From contig NC_073695.1 of assembly GCF_029784165.1 (NCBI RefSeq), positions 215,625,493 through 215,689,492 of the forward strand: DNA of 64,000 nucleotides, written 5' to 3'. Below the pieces are notes generated by a model. The model had not been told where the DNA came from. It did not search any database and saw only the letters and a list, made by a program, of their open reading frames with translations. A program made the position numbers and the translations under genes. This document shows, piece after piece, positions 19,524-31,860 of this stretch. The stretch is from Wyeomyia smithii (Eukaryota; Arthropoda; Insecta; Diptera; Culicidae). How positions within the stretch are numbered: the first letter of the stretch is position 1; each line of letters opens with the position of its first letter.

Positions 19524-22309
19524 AGGTCAAGACGAGAACAAGACGAGGACGAGACAAGGACAGGACAAGGACAGGACAAGGACAAGACAAGGACAAGACA
19601 AGGACAAGACAAGGACAAGACAAGGACAAGACAAGGACAAGACAAGGACAAGACAAGGACAAGACAAGGACAAGACAAGGACAAGACAAGGACAAGACAA
19701 GGTCAAGACAAGAACAAGACAAGGACAAGACAAGGACAAGACAAGGACAAGACAAGGACAAGACTAGGACAAGACAAGGACAAGACAAGGACAAGACAAG
19801 ACTAGTACAAGACAAGGACAAGGCAAAAAAAGACAAGGATATGACAAGGACAAGACAAGGACACGACAAGGGCAAAACAAAGACGAGACAACGGCGAGAC
19901 AAAGACAATACAAGGACAACACAAGAATAAGACAAGAACACAACAAGGGCGAAACGAGGACGAAACGAGGACATGACAAGGACAAGACAAGGACAAAACA
20001 TGCACAAGACAAGAACAAGAAAAGGACAATACACGGACAAGACAAGGACAAGACAAGAACAATACAAGGACAATACAAGAACAAGACATGGATAAGACAT
20101 GGACAAGACAAGGACAATACGAGGACAAGACAAGGACAAGGACAAGACGAGGACAAGACAGGGACAGGGACAAGACAAGGACAAGACAAAGACAATACAA
20201 GGACAATGCAAGGACAATACAAGGACAAGACAAAGATGTGTCTAAGACAAGACAAGTACAAGACCAAAACAGGACAAGAACAAGACAAGGACAAGACAAG
20301 GACAAAACATACACAAGACAAGAACAAGACAAGGACAATACAAGAATAAGACAAGGACAAGACAAGTCAAGACAGAGACAATACAAGGACAATACAAGGA
20401 CAATAAAAGGGCAATACAAGGACAAGGATAAAACAAGAACAATACAAGGAGGAGGACAAAACATGGACAAGACAAGGACAAGACAAGGACAAGACAAGGA
20501 CAAGACAAGGACAAGACAAGGACAAGACTAGGACAAGACAAGGACAAGACAAGGACAAGACAAGACTAGTACAAGACAAGGATAAGGCAAAAAAAGACAA
20601 GGATATGACAAGGACAAGACAAGGACACGACAAGGGCAAAACAAAGACGAGACAACGGCGAGACAAAGACAATACAAGGACAACACAAGAATAAGACAAG
20701 AACACAACAAGGGCGAAACTAGGACGAAACGAGGACATGACGAGGACAAGACAAGGACAAAACATGCACAAGACAAGAACAAGAAAAGGACAATACACGG
20801 ACAAGACAAGGACAAGACAAGAACAATACAAGGACAATACAAGAACAAGACATGGATAAGACATGGACAAGACAAGGACAATACGAGGACAAGACAAGGA
20901 CAAGGACAAGACGAGGACAAGACAGGGACAGGGACAAGACAAGGACAAGACAAAGACAATACAAGGACAATGCAAGGACAATACAAGGACAAGACAAAGA
21001 TGTGTCTAAGACAAGACAAGTACAAGACCAAAACAGGACAAGAACAAGACAAGGACAAGACAAGGACAAAACATACACAAGACAAGAACAAGACAAGGAC
21101 AATACAATAATAAGACAAGGACAAGACAAGTCAAGACAGAGACAATACAAGGACAATACAAGGACAATAAAAGGGCAATACAAGGACAAGGATAAAACAA
21201 GAACAATACAAGGAGGAGGACAAAACATGGACAAGACAAGGACAATACAAGGACAAGACATGAACAATACAAGGACAATACGAGGACTGGACAAGGACAA
21301 GACAAAGACAATACAAGGACAATACAAGGACAATACTTGGACAATACAAGGTCAAAACGAGGACAAAACAAAGACAATACAAGAACAATACAAGGACAAA
21401 ACGAAGACAAAACAAGGACAATACAAGGGCAATACAAGGACAATACAAGGACAAGACATGGACAAGAAAAGGACAAGACAAGGACAAGACAAGAACAAGA
21501 CAAGAACAATACAAGGACAATACAAGGACAATACATGTACAAGACATGGACAAGACAAGGACAATACGAGGACAAGACAAGAACAAGGACAAGACGAGGA
21601 CAAGACAGGGACAAGACAAGTACAAGACAAAGACAAAACAAAGACAATACAAGGACAGTACAAGGACAATACAAGGACAAGATAAGGACAAAACAAGGAC
21701 AATACAAGGACAAGACAAAGACGAGACTAAGACAAGACAAGTACAAGACCAAAACAGGACAAGAACAAGACAAGGACAATACAAGGACAAAACATGCACA
21801 AGACGAGAACAAGACAAGGACAATACAAGGACAATACAAGGATAAGACAAGGACAAGACAAGTCAAGACAAGGACAATACAAGGACAATACAAGGACAAT
21901 ACAAGGACAATACAAGGACAATACAAGGACAATACAAGGACAATACAAGGACAATACAAGGACAATACAAGGACAATACAAGGACAATACAAGGGCAATA
22001 CAAGGACAATACAAGGAAACTCCAGTAATCTCTGGACAAGGACATGGACAAGGACAAGACGAGGACAAGACAGGGAAAAGCCAAGGACAAGACAAAGACA
22101 ATACAAGGACAATACAAGGACAATACAAGGTCAAAACGAGAACAAAACAAGGACAATACAAGGACAAAACGAGGACAAAACAAGGACAATACAACGGCAA
22201 TACAAGGACAATACAAGGACAAGACATGGACCAGACAGGGACAAGACAAGGACAAGATAAGGACAATCCAAGTACAAGACAAGGACAAGGACAAGACAAG
22301 GACAATACA
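19524..22309. repeat. 11-bp minisatellite (ACAAGACAAGG and ACAATACAAGG variants), array 1
   Basis: About 2.8 kb of an 11-bp unit in which the plus strand is almost free of T. Early units are mostly ACAAGACAAGG; later ones are mostly ACAATACAAGG, with point variants and some 5- to 6-bp shifts. A block starting at 19763 repeats at 20527 (764 bp later), so there is higher-order structure. Because 11 is not a multiple of 3, all frames spell an 11-residue repeat and long open frames appear on both strands. These are not genes. Confidence 0.97.
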
Positions 22310-22557
22310 ATTAGTTTAATTAGTTTTTTTTGCACACATCCTTAGCTTATCCCTTTCCGGCCGAGCTCACACAATTGTGTAGGTAAAAAATGACAGCAAA
22401 CAAAATTTCAATCGAAGTAATTCCTATATAAATACACTTGCTTGCTCCGGTTTTTCATTTTTCGTAGCAGCTTCGATGTTACAATAAAACACTAAATTGG
22501 AAGTTCGAAGAGCGAGAGAGAAGGTTTGGTTTAAGTCACCCTTCTTCCTAGACAATT

Positions 22558-23494
22558 TTGTGGGCTCGGTCGGAAAGGGTTAACGAACGAAGTTTTATAC
22601 CTCGGAATGAGAAGTTTTTTGGATATAAATTTTGTTTTCTGATAGGACATATGTATTTTAAGGCTCTCCGATCGATGAAGGATGTAAGGCACTCTCCGTA
22701 TTTCCTGGGGAAAAAACGGGAACATCTCAGTGCTTTATCCGAAAAATCTTCTCAGATTACCTTAATGTGGGTCTCTTCTCATTGTTCCATTCCGAGCAAT
22801 GAGAAAGCGGACACTTTGGCTGAGGTGGGCGCAACAAACGGTGATTTCTATAACAGACCAATTGCCTACAATGAATTTTTAAAATTCTCACGTCAGAGTA
22901 CACTTGTCAACTGGCAGGCCTCGTGGGATAAGGTAGAACTGGGGAGGAGGCTACACAGCATCATCCCCAAGGTTTCCACCAAACCTTGGTTTCGGGGGTT
23001 GGATGTAGGACGAGATTTCATTCGCATGATGTCTCGGATTATGTCCAACTACTACATCTCCTGCGTATTGGGCTGGCGAGCAGTAATCATTGCGTTTGTG
23101 GAGTGGGGTACCAAGACATTGAACACAGGGTTTGGGTGTGTGCTGAATTCCGCGGCGCCAGATCTCTACTTTTGGATACCCTCAGGGCCCGAGGAATACA
23201 GCCCTATGTGCCAGTTCGTAATATCCTCGCTCAGCGAAACTTGCCATACATGATACATGTTTATAGCTACTTGAAGAGCATCAAGGTGCCAATCTAACAG
23301 CGAAACGAATCTCGGATAAAAAAAAACATGTTAGTTTTAGTATTAGATTTAGTTTTAGCTCGTAGTCAGCAGCGAGGATATAAAATTTGCCTTTAGCTTA
23401 TAAGATATTTTAGACCATAAGGCATTAGATTAAATTGGCTCCGTGAAACATTAATTTGTATTGTGCCGTGTCAAATAAATGTTGTTAAAAAAAA
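22558..23494 (+). pseudogene. LINE RNase H and C-terminal tail (I/LOA-like), frameshifted, copy 1
   Basis: The frame shows the RNase H end: ITLMWVSSHCSIPSNEKADTL, where WVSSHxxIPxNEKAD carries the conserved His, Asn-Glu and Asp. It continues with FLKFSRQSTLVNWQASWD and LHSIIPKVSTKPWFRGLDVG, the tail typical of RNase H-bearing mosquito LINEs. After MSNYY a frameshift near 23055 moves the true continuation (LRIGLASSNHCVCGVG, then YQDIEHRVWVCAEF, to a stop at 23297) to another frame. A 3' UTR with AATAAATG and a short A run ends at about 23494. The upstream RT is absent, so this is a 5'-truncated dead copy. Confidence 0.8.
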
Positions 23495-24345
23495 TATGTA
23501 TTTTAGTACACAATTCACTTAAAATATTGTATCTCAGACACAACATAGAAACTGCTTAGTAGGGTGTCCCAAAAAACGAGGTGCCGAAGAGATTACTGGA
23601 GTTTCCTAGAGGTCTTCGCCCGCAACATCATCTTCCATCAAATATGAAAGTTTTTATCACTACCAGTAAAAAGGTCTGAGGAAACCGTCTCTACAATGTT
23701 TAAAATCGTTGGTTGAAGATTTCGTGAAAATGTGGGATAAATATGGACATCCACATCAAGCTACGAAAAATGCAATTCGCATGCTTAGAATGCTGTTTCA
23801 TTAAAACACGAATATTCCCTTTCATTAACCGACCATTATTTCGATCTTTTGTGGAAATTAGCCAAATTAGTACATCACCAATGGATATATGTGTTTCAAA
23901 AGGTTCAATCTGAAAATTATGGGAAGAAATTACTTTTGTGCGACATTTTTTATAAATAATTTCGCAAGCCAGAAACAATTTTTTAGAGAGTCGAAATGTT
24001 CTACAAAAATACTATAAATAACATCATCTTTCATGTTAGGGTTAAGCACCTCGACTTTTCACCATCTTTTTTTTTTAAACATAGGGGGGATGTTTTGTGA
24101 TGAATTAATTATTTACTAATATTCATTCAGATTTTTTATTGTGTTTTCTGCCACAAACGGTGACATATCAACACTAATACATATATTTTAAGCTTTATTT
24201 TTTTTAAAAGATTGTAATTGCTTCCGCAGTTTAGTGAATATAATTGTAGGAAAATTGTAAACCTACTTATCAAGAAAAAAAAAAGGAATTTAAAATTAAA
24301 CCTCAATCTAATCTTACTTCTAATCTTACTCTAATCTTACTGACT
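23495..24345. other. Unassigned AT-rich sequence ending in a LINE-like tail, unit 1
   Basis: No gene seen. From about 24250 to 24345 it contains repeated TCTAATCTTACT motifs. In unit 2 these join a minus-strand Jockey-like remnant, so this end is probably the antisense 3' tail of that LINE. Confidence 0.55.
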
Positions 24346-24444
24346 AAATGTGCCGAAAACAATATCGATAACGAATTCTCTCAACTAATCTAGTTGATCG
24401 AGACCGCATTAGCCCCCCAGGCTAGCGTGCGATATTGTTTTGTA
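24346..24444 (+). mobile_element. 3' part of SINE family S at the duplication junction
   Basis: This is the duplicated 3' portion of the 17017-17278 SINE. Its head is missing because the duplication breakpoint lies within the SINE. Confidence 0.85.
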
Positions 24445-24884
24445 TATCCGCAGATGTGTCGGATTGAAAAGGCCCGGTTCATGGTGGTACAAGCTATCAT
24501 AAAGCCCGCTTGATGCTGGCTAAAGGTGACACATGACAAATCTGGGAAAGTGTTCTGTAGGCGACATTGATAAGCGAGATGCCGCGATAGTTGCGCCTCT
24601 CCAACTTGTCGCCTTTTTTGTAGATGGTGCAGTGGACGTCCATCCACTCGTCTGATAGATTTTCTCTTCCCAAATCTTGGGCATGACCCAGTGCAGACGA
24701 GCATGCTTGGCAGTCTATTTTTACCGGTGGCTTTGTTGTTCTTCAGCTTCTCGATCTTACGTCGAACTTCATGAACATCGGGGGCTGGTACTCGGTCATC
24801 TCATCATCATCATCATCATCATCTACTGATTGTGCTCCTAGGTCAGTTCCTGTACTGTTCCTGTACCGCCATTTAGGTGTACAA
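24445..24884 (-). pseudogene. RTE-like LINE fragment, minus strand (duplicate)
   Basis: Duplicate of 17279-17718, with the same acidic run and the same motif 0/1 remnants. The piece upstream of the SINE is absent, because it lies outside the duplicated unit. Confidence 0.65.
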
Positions 24885-24984
24885 GGTTTCCGGCTTCGAC
24901 CCGATCGGGAATCGAACCCGATATCACAACCGTGTGGGAGCGGTAGCCGATCGACATCGCTAACCACAGAACCACGGGGACCAC
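24885..24984 (-). mobile_element. 5' fragment of SINE family S, minus strand (duplicate)
   Basis: Duplicate of 17719-17818, with the same B box and the same truncation point. Confidence 0.75.
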
Positions 24985-24995
24985 TAATGGTTTTC

Positions 24996-25951
24996 CAACA
25001 AAAGTAATTAAACAATTACGTGCGACGCTTGACAATTTCACATAAGGCGTCAGGATAGCGGCCGAATTTTCGGACGCGTTTGTGACGTTAGATGGTCTGA
25101 AGTAAAGTGACGGGCTCTCGAACTTGCTGTTCAACATAGCTTTAGAAGGTGCAGTACGAAGGGCAGGTGTGCAGAGAAGCGGCACCATCATCACGAAGTC
25201 CCACATGCTTCTAAGCTTCTTGGGCGACATTGATATAATTGGTGTTAATCGTAGAGCAGTCGAAAAGGCCTTTACGGCTTCCAGATTCCTTTCGCTGCGA
25301 GAATTGGACTCACCATAAACAGTGCCAAAACGCAGTACATGGTGGCTGGCAGAGAACGTGGTAGTTCTGCGGGTTTTAGTGCTGCGGTGGAGATGGATGG
25401 AGATACTTTCGAAGTGGTCGACAAATTTATTCATTTTGATACCTACTCTCGTGACATGTGACAACGAGGTGAGCCGCGAATAGGGCTTATTACAGATTGC
25501 GTAGCCAGCTTAGGTCCCGCAACCTACGGACTACGGACATGAATCGTGGACGTGGAAGGAGGCTGATCGAAGAGCGCTTGGTCTCCTTGAGCGTAAAATC
25601 TTGCGATCAATACTCGGAGGCAAACTAGAAAATGGGGTGTGGCGCAGACGCTTGATTCACGAGCAGACGCTAGCCACGTAGCACGGATGGCGGATGAGCG
25701 ACCGGCGAATATAATATTTAGTAGAGAACCGGATAGAGGCAGATCTCACACGCGCTAGATGTGTGCTGTCGACAAGAAAGCCAGAGCAGCGGATGTAAGG
25801 GGAGACTGGAGAGAAGCAGTTCGTGAGGCGAGCAGAGAGAAGCAGTTTGTGAAGCGAGTTTTGTGGAGGCGTATTCTGGATTCGGCATAGGATCTCAACG
25901 ATCTGTCGCCATAAAAGTATAAGTAAAAGTAAGTAAGTAATTAAAGTAAGC
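24996..25951 (+). pseudogene. RTE-like LINE 3' half (duplicate)
   Basis: Duplicate of 17830-18785. The FLGDIDII form of the catalytic motif and the AAGT-rich tail are both preserved, so these defects predate the duplication. Confidence 0.75.
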
Positions 25952-25957
25952 AAAAGA

Positions 25958-26383
25958 TAATTGGGATTTCGGCTTAGCAGTCATTCATCTCGGAATTTAG
26001 AACGGAGTTATTGTCATTCGTCCCAACGTTTCAGCATATATTGGTGCCTTCATCAGAGGAAAAATGATAATTATCGGACTACGTCAGGTGGTTGCATCTA
26101 AAGGTCACTAGTCACTAATTTAAAAAATTTTTGAAACCGCCACGCTACTCCGACAGTGAAAATAAATTCCTCCCACCACCAAACTTATAAACATTGTCAA
26201 ATGATAAAAATTTTTTTTTAAATTAGTGACTAGTGACCTTTAGATGCAACCACCTGACGTAGTCCGATAATTATCATTTTTCCCCTGATGAAGGCACCAA
26301 TAAGTGCTGAAACGTTGGGACGAATGACAAAAACTTCGTTCTAAATTCCGAGATGAATGACTGCTAAGCCAAAATCTCAATTA
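25958..26383. mobile_element. Foldback element with ~178-bp arms (duplicate)
   Basis: Duplicate of 18792-19217. Both arms and the CTGATGA...GAAAC arrangement are retained. Confidence 0.8.
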
Positions 26384-26689
26384 TTGATACCATCTACAGT
26401 CGAACTCGCCCACCCAAGTAAGCAAAAGATTTAATAGCCGTGAAAATATTTTTGACCATTTTCCTGTATTTTGGAGCCCCTGGTGTATGCAGAAGTAATA
26501 TAATTTGTAGGCGCTTAAATCAAAGCAGGGAGATATCGCTTGGATTCCGCGCACTATAACGATTTTGCCCAGTATGAATATTAGATATTAGTAATTCACG
26601 CTAAAACCAAGCCGCTAGGTGCACTGCACATGCTCAATGCTACAAATTGTTGAACAAAATAGAAACTAATATGATCAAAATAATCAACA

Positions 26690-29499
26690 AGGTCAAGACG
26701 AGAACAAGACGAGGACGAGACAAGGACAGGACAAGGACAGGACAAGGACAAGACAAGGACAAGACAAGGACAAGACAAGGACAAGACAAGGACAAGACAA
26801 GGACAAGACAAGGACAAGACAAGGACAAGACAAGGACAAGACAAGGACAAGACAAGGACAAGACAAGGTCAAGACAAGGACAAGACAAGGACAAGACAAG
26901 GACAAGACAAGGACAAGACTAGGACAAGACAAGGACAAGACAAGGACAAGACAAGGACAAGACAAGACTAGTACAAGACAAGGACAAGGCAAAAAAAGAC
27001 AAGGATATGACAAGGACAAGACAAGGACACGACAAGGGCAAAACAAAGACGAGACAACGGCGAGACAAAGACAATACAAGGACAACACAAGAATAAGACA
27101 AGAACACAACAAGGGCGAAACGAGGACGAAACGAGGACATGACAAGGACAAGACAAGGACAAAACATGCACAAGACAAGAACAAGAAAAGGACAATACAC
27201 GGACAAGACAAGGACAAGACAAGAACAATACAAGGACAATACAAGAACAAGACATGGATAAGACATGGACAAGACAAGGACAATACGAGGACAAGACAAG
27301 GACAAGGACAAGACGAGGACAAGACAGGGACAGGGACAAGACAAGGACAAGACAAAGACAATACAAGGACAATGCAAGGACAATACAAGGACAAGACAAA
27401 GATGTGTCTAAGACAAGACAAGTACAAGACCAAAACAGGACAAGAACAAGACAAGGACAAGACAAGGACAAAACATACACAAGACAAGAACAAGACAAGG
27501 ACAATACAAGAATAAGACAAGGACAAGACAAGTCAAGACAGAGACAATACAAGGACAATACAAGGACAATAAAAGGGCAATACAAGGACAAGGATAAAAC
27601 AAGAACAATACAAGGAGGAGGACAAAACATGGACAAGACAAGGACAAGACAAGGACAAGACAAGGACAAGACAAGGACAAGACAAGGACAAGACAAGGAC
27701 AAGACTAGGACAAGACAAGGACAAGACAAGGACAAGACAAGACTAGTACAAGACAAGGATAAGGCAAAAAAAGACAAGGATATGACAAGGACAAGACAAG
27801 GACACGACAAGGGCAAAACAAAGACGAGACAACGGCGAGACAAAGACAATACAAGGACAACACAAGAATAAGACAAGAACACAACAAGGGCGAAACTAGG
27901 ACGAAACGAGGACATGACGAGGACAAGACAAGGACAAAACATGCACAAGACAAGAACAAGAAAAGGACAATACACGGACAAGACAAGGACAAGACAAGAA
28001 CAATACAAGGACAATACAAGAACAAGACATGGATAAGACATGGACAAGACAAGGACAATACGAGGACAAGACAAGGACAAGGACAAGACGAGGACAAGAC
28101 AGGGACAGGGACAAGACAAGGACAAGACAAAGACAATACAAGGACAATGCAAGGACAATACAAGGACAAGACAAAGATTTGTCTAAGACAAGACAAGTAC
28201 AAGACCAAAACAGGACAAGAACAAGACAAGGACAAGACAAGGACAAAACATACACAAGACAAGAACAAGACAAGGACAATACAATAATAAGACAAGGACA
28301 AGACAAGTCAAGACAGAGACAATACAAGGACAATACAAGGACAATAAAAGGGCAATACAAGGACAAGGATAAAACAAGAACAATACAAGGAGGAGGACAA
28401 AACATGGACAAGACAAGGACAATACAAGGACAAGACATGAACAATACAAGGACAATACGAGGACTGGACAAGGACAAGACAAAGACAATACAAGGACAAT
28501 ACAAGGACAATACTTGGACAATACAAGGTCAAAACGAGGACAAAACAAAGACAATACAAGAACAATACAAGGACAAAACGAAGACAAAACAAGGACAATA
28601 CAAGGGCAATACAAGGACAATACAAGGACAAGACATGGACAAGAAAAGGACAAGACAAGGACAAGACAAGAACAAGACAAGAACAATACAAGGACAATAC
28701 AAGGACAATACATGTACAAGACATGGACAAGACAAGGACAATACGAGGACAAGACAAGAACAAGGACAAGACGAGGACAAGACAGGGACAAGACAAGTAC
28801 AAGACAAAGACAAAACAAAGACAATACAAGGACAGTACAAGGACAATACAAGGACAAGATAAGGACAAAACAAGGACAATACAAGGACAAGACAAAGACG
28901 AGACTAAGACAAGACAAGTACAAGACCAAAACAGGACAAGAACAAGACAAGGACAATACAAGGACAAAACATGCACAAGACGAGAACAAGACGAGAACAA
29001 GACAAGGACAATACAAGGACAATACAAGGATAAGACAAGGACAAGACAAGTCAAGACAAGGACAATACAAGGACAATACAAGGACAATACAAGGACAATA
29101 CAAGGACAATACAAGGACAATACAAGGACAATACAAGGACAATACAAGGACAATACAAGGACAATACAAGGACAATACAAGGGCAATACAAGGACAATAC
29201 AAGGAAACTCCAGTAATCTCTGGACAAGGACATGGACAAGGACAAGACGAGGACAAGACAGGGAAAAGCCAAGGACAAGACAAAGACAATACAAGGACAA
29301 TACAAGGACAATACAAGGTCAAAACGAGAACAAAACAAGGACAATACAAGGACAAAACGAGGACAAAACAAGGACAATACAACGGCAATACAAGGACAAT
29401 ACAAGGACAAGACATGGACCAGACAGGGACAAGACAAGGACAAGATAAGGACAATCCAAGTACAAGACAAGGACAAGGACAAGACAAGGACAATACAAT
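26690..29499. repeat. 11-bp minisatellite, array 2
   Basis: Duplicate of 19524-22309, about 22 bp longer overall. The block starting at 26918 recurs at 27704 (786 bp later, against 764 bp in array 1), so whole 11-bp units were gained. One unit near 28178 reads AAAGATTTGTCTAAG where array 1 reads AAAGATGTGTCTAAG. Confidence 0.97.
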
Positions 29500-29745
29500 T
29501 AGCTTAATTAGTTTTTTTTGCACACATCCTTAGCTTATCCCTTTCCGGCCGAGCTCACACAATTGTGTAGGTAAAAAATGACAGCAAACAAAATTTCAAT
29601 CGAAGTAATTCCTATATAAATACACTTGCTTGCTCCGGTTTTTCATTTTTCGTAGCAGCTTCGATGTTACAATAAAACACTAAATTGGAAGTTCGAAGAG
29701 CGAGAGAGAAGGTTTGGTTTAAGTCACCCTTCTTCCTAGACAATT

Positions 29746-30681
29746 TTGTGGGCTCGGTCGGAAAGGGTTAACGAACGAAGTTTTATACCTCGGAATGAGA
29801 AGTTTTTTGGATATAAATTTTGTTTTCTGATAGGACATATGTATTTTAAGGCTCTCCGATCGATGAAGGATGTAAGGCACTCTCCGTATTTCCTGGGGAA
29901 AAAACGGGAACATCTCAGTGCTTTATCCGAAAAATCTTCTCAGATTACCTTAATGTGGGTCTCTTCTCATTGTTCCATTCCGAGCAATGAGAAAGCGGAC
30001 ACTTTGGCTAAGGTGGGCGCAACAAACGGTGATTTCTATAACAGACCAATTGCCTACAATGAATTTTTAAAATTCTCACGTCAGAGTACACTTGTCAACT
30101 GGCAGGCCTCGTGGGATAAGGTAGAACTGGGGAGGAGGCTACACAGCATCATCCCCAAGGTTTCCACCAAACCTTGGTTTCGGGGGTTGGATGTAGGACG
30201 AGATTTCATTCGCATGATGTCTCGGATTATGTCCAACTACTACATCTCCTGCGTATTGGGCTGGCGAGCAGTAATCATTGCGTTTGTGGAGTGGGGTACC
30301 AAGACATTGAACACAGGGTTTGGGTGTGTGCTGAATTCCGCGGCGCCAGATCTCTACTTTTGGATACCCTCAGGGCCCGAGGAATACAGCCCTATGTGCC
30401 AGTTCGTAATATCCTCGCTCAGCGAAACTTGCCATACATGATACATGTTTATAGCTACTTGAAGAGCATCAAGGTGCCAATCTAACAGCGAAACGAATCT
30501 CGGATAAAAAAAAAACATGTTAGTTTTAGTATTAGATTTAGTTTTAGCTCGTAGTCAGCAGCGAGGATATAAAATTTGCCTTTAGCTTATAAGATATTTT
30601 AGACCATAAGGCATTAGATTAAATTGGCTCCGTGAAACATTAATTTGTATTGTGCCGTGTCAAATAAATGTTGTTAAAAAA
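29746..30681 (+). pseudogene. LINE RNase H and C-terminal tail (I/LOA-like), frameshifted, copy 2
   Basis: Duplicate of 22558-23494 with the same frameshift after MSNYY, so the break predates the duplication. One substitution changes KADTLAEVGA to KADTLAKVGA. The 3' UTR with AATAAATG and a short A run is also present. Confidence 0.8.
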
Positions 30682-31439
30682 AATATGTATTTTAGTACAC
30701 AATTCACTTAAAATATTGTATCTCAGACACAACATAGAAACTGCTTAGTAGGGTGTCCCAAAAAACGAGGTGCCGAAGAGATTACTGGAGTTTCCTAGAG
30801 GTCTTCGCCCGCAACATCATCTTCCATCAAATATGAAAGTTTTTATCACTACCAGTAAAAAGGTCTGAGGAAACCGTCTCTACAATGTTTAAAATCGTTG
30901 GTTGAAGATTTCGTGAAAATGTGGGATAAATATGGACATCCACATCAAGCTACGAAAAATGCAATTCGCATGCTTAGAATGCTGTTTCATTAAAACACGA
31001 ATATTCCCTTTCATTAACCGACCATTATTTCGATCTTTTGTGGAAATTAGCCAAATTAGTACATCACCAATGGATATATGTGTTTCAAAAGGTTCAATCT
31101 GAAAATTATGGGAAGAAATTACTTTTGTGCGACATTTTTTATAAATAATTTCGCAAGCCAGAAACAATTTTTTAGAGAGTCGAAATGTTCTACAAAAATA
31201 CTATAAATAACATCATCTTTCATGTTAGGGTTAAGCACCTCGACTTTTCACCATCTTTTTTTTTTTAAATATAGGGGGGATGTTTTGTGATGAATTAATT
31301 ATTTACTAATATTCATTCAGATTTTTTATTGTGTTTTCTGCCACAAACGGTGACATATCAACACTAATACATATATTTTAAGCTTTATTTTTTTTAAAAG
31401 ATTGTAATTGCTTCCGCAGTTAAGTGAATATAATTGTAG
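30682..31439. other. Unassigned AT-rich sequence, unit 2
   Basis: Duplicate of the region beginning at 23495. No gene or clear element ends recognised. Confidence 0.5.
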
Positions 31440-31860
31440 GAAAATTGTAAACCTACTTATCAAGAAAAAAAAAAGGAATTTAAAATTAAACCTCAATCTA
31501 ATCTTACTTCTAATCTTACTCTAATCTTACTGACTATAAAGTGAGCTAATCGTTGTAATTGAGGGTTGCAACGATTTTTGTCGGAATTTATTGATAATTT
31601 GGTTTGACATATCGTACATTCGTAAGCCTATATAGTTCATTCGTGCTAAACCATCGAGGACGCTTCAATAACATTATCAGAAGTTTGTTCTGAATCCTTT
31701 GAAGCATCTTCCTTCTGGTTGTACAACTTGTCCACATGGGGACTGCATATAACATTGCTGGTCTGAATACTTGTTTGTAAATTAACAGTTTATTCTTGAG
31801 ACAAATTCTAGAATTTCTGTTGATAAGAAGATCGATTTTTTGATGAAACCCTACTACTTA
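31440..31860 (-). pseudogene. Jockey-like LINE C-terminal remnant, minus strand
   Basis: Read on the minus strand, the translation from about 31860 gives KNKLLIYKQVFRPAMLYAVP followed by MWTSCTTRRKMLQRIQNKLL. This matches the thumb/C-terminal region of Jockey-type polymerases (KxxLIYKQxLRPxMLYAxPxW, then LQxxQNK). It continues to a TAAGATTAGA-repeat 3' tail. The RT palm is absent. The tandem duplication ends inside this element at 31535. Confidence 0.7.

Larger units (their letters stand above)
17180..24345. repeat. Unit 1 of a ~7.17-kb direct tandem duplication (7166 bp)
   Basis: Every landmark in this unit recurs downstream at an offset of 7166 before the minisatellite and 7188 to 7190 after it. 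The difference comes mainly from gain of 11-bp minisatellite units in unit 2. The left limit lies in a SINE (AAATGTGCCGAAAAC) and the right limit at TTACTGACT in a LINE-like 3' tail. Non-satellite sequence differs at only a handful of sites. Confidence 0.95.
24346..31535. repeat. Unit 2 of the ~7.17-kb direct tandem duplication (7190 bp)
   Basis: It repeats 17180-24345 in the same order and orientation. Differences seen by eye include G to A at 30010 (Glu to Lys in the LINE tail), T to C at 29503, a C/T difference near 31269, a T/A difference near 31423, small A/T-run changes and one or two extra 11-bp minisatellite units. The right limit passes into ATAAAGTGAGC, where the Jockey-like remnant continues. 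Confidence 0.95.

Noticed and set aside
19524..22309. Possible CRISPR-like array
   Set aside because: The repeat unit is 11 bp without unique spacers, in eukaryotic sequence. It is a minisatellite.
19430..22345. Long open frames (up to several hundred codons) on both strands encoding SLSCPCLVLVL or DKTRTRQGQ repeats, also at 26596-29533
   Set aside because: They are by-products of the 11-bp minisatellite: the plus strand nearly lacks T, so stops are rare in every frame. No non-repetitive domain or conserved start is present.
22986..23297. Separate 103-codon gene
   Set aside because: It is the frameshifted continuation of the RNase H LINE tail, not an independent gene. The same applies at 30174-30485.
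17180..31535. The 7.17-kb repeat as a pair of giant LTRs or one transposon unit
   Set aside because: The breakpoints fall inside unrelated older elements and there is no internal region between the copies. It is a tandem duplication.
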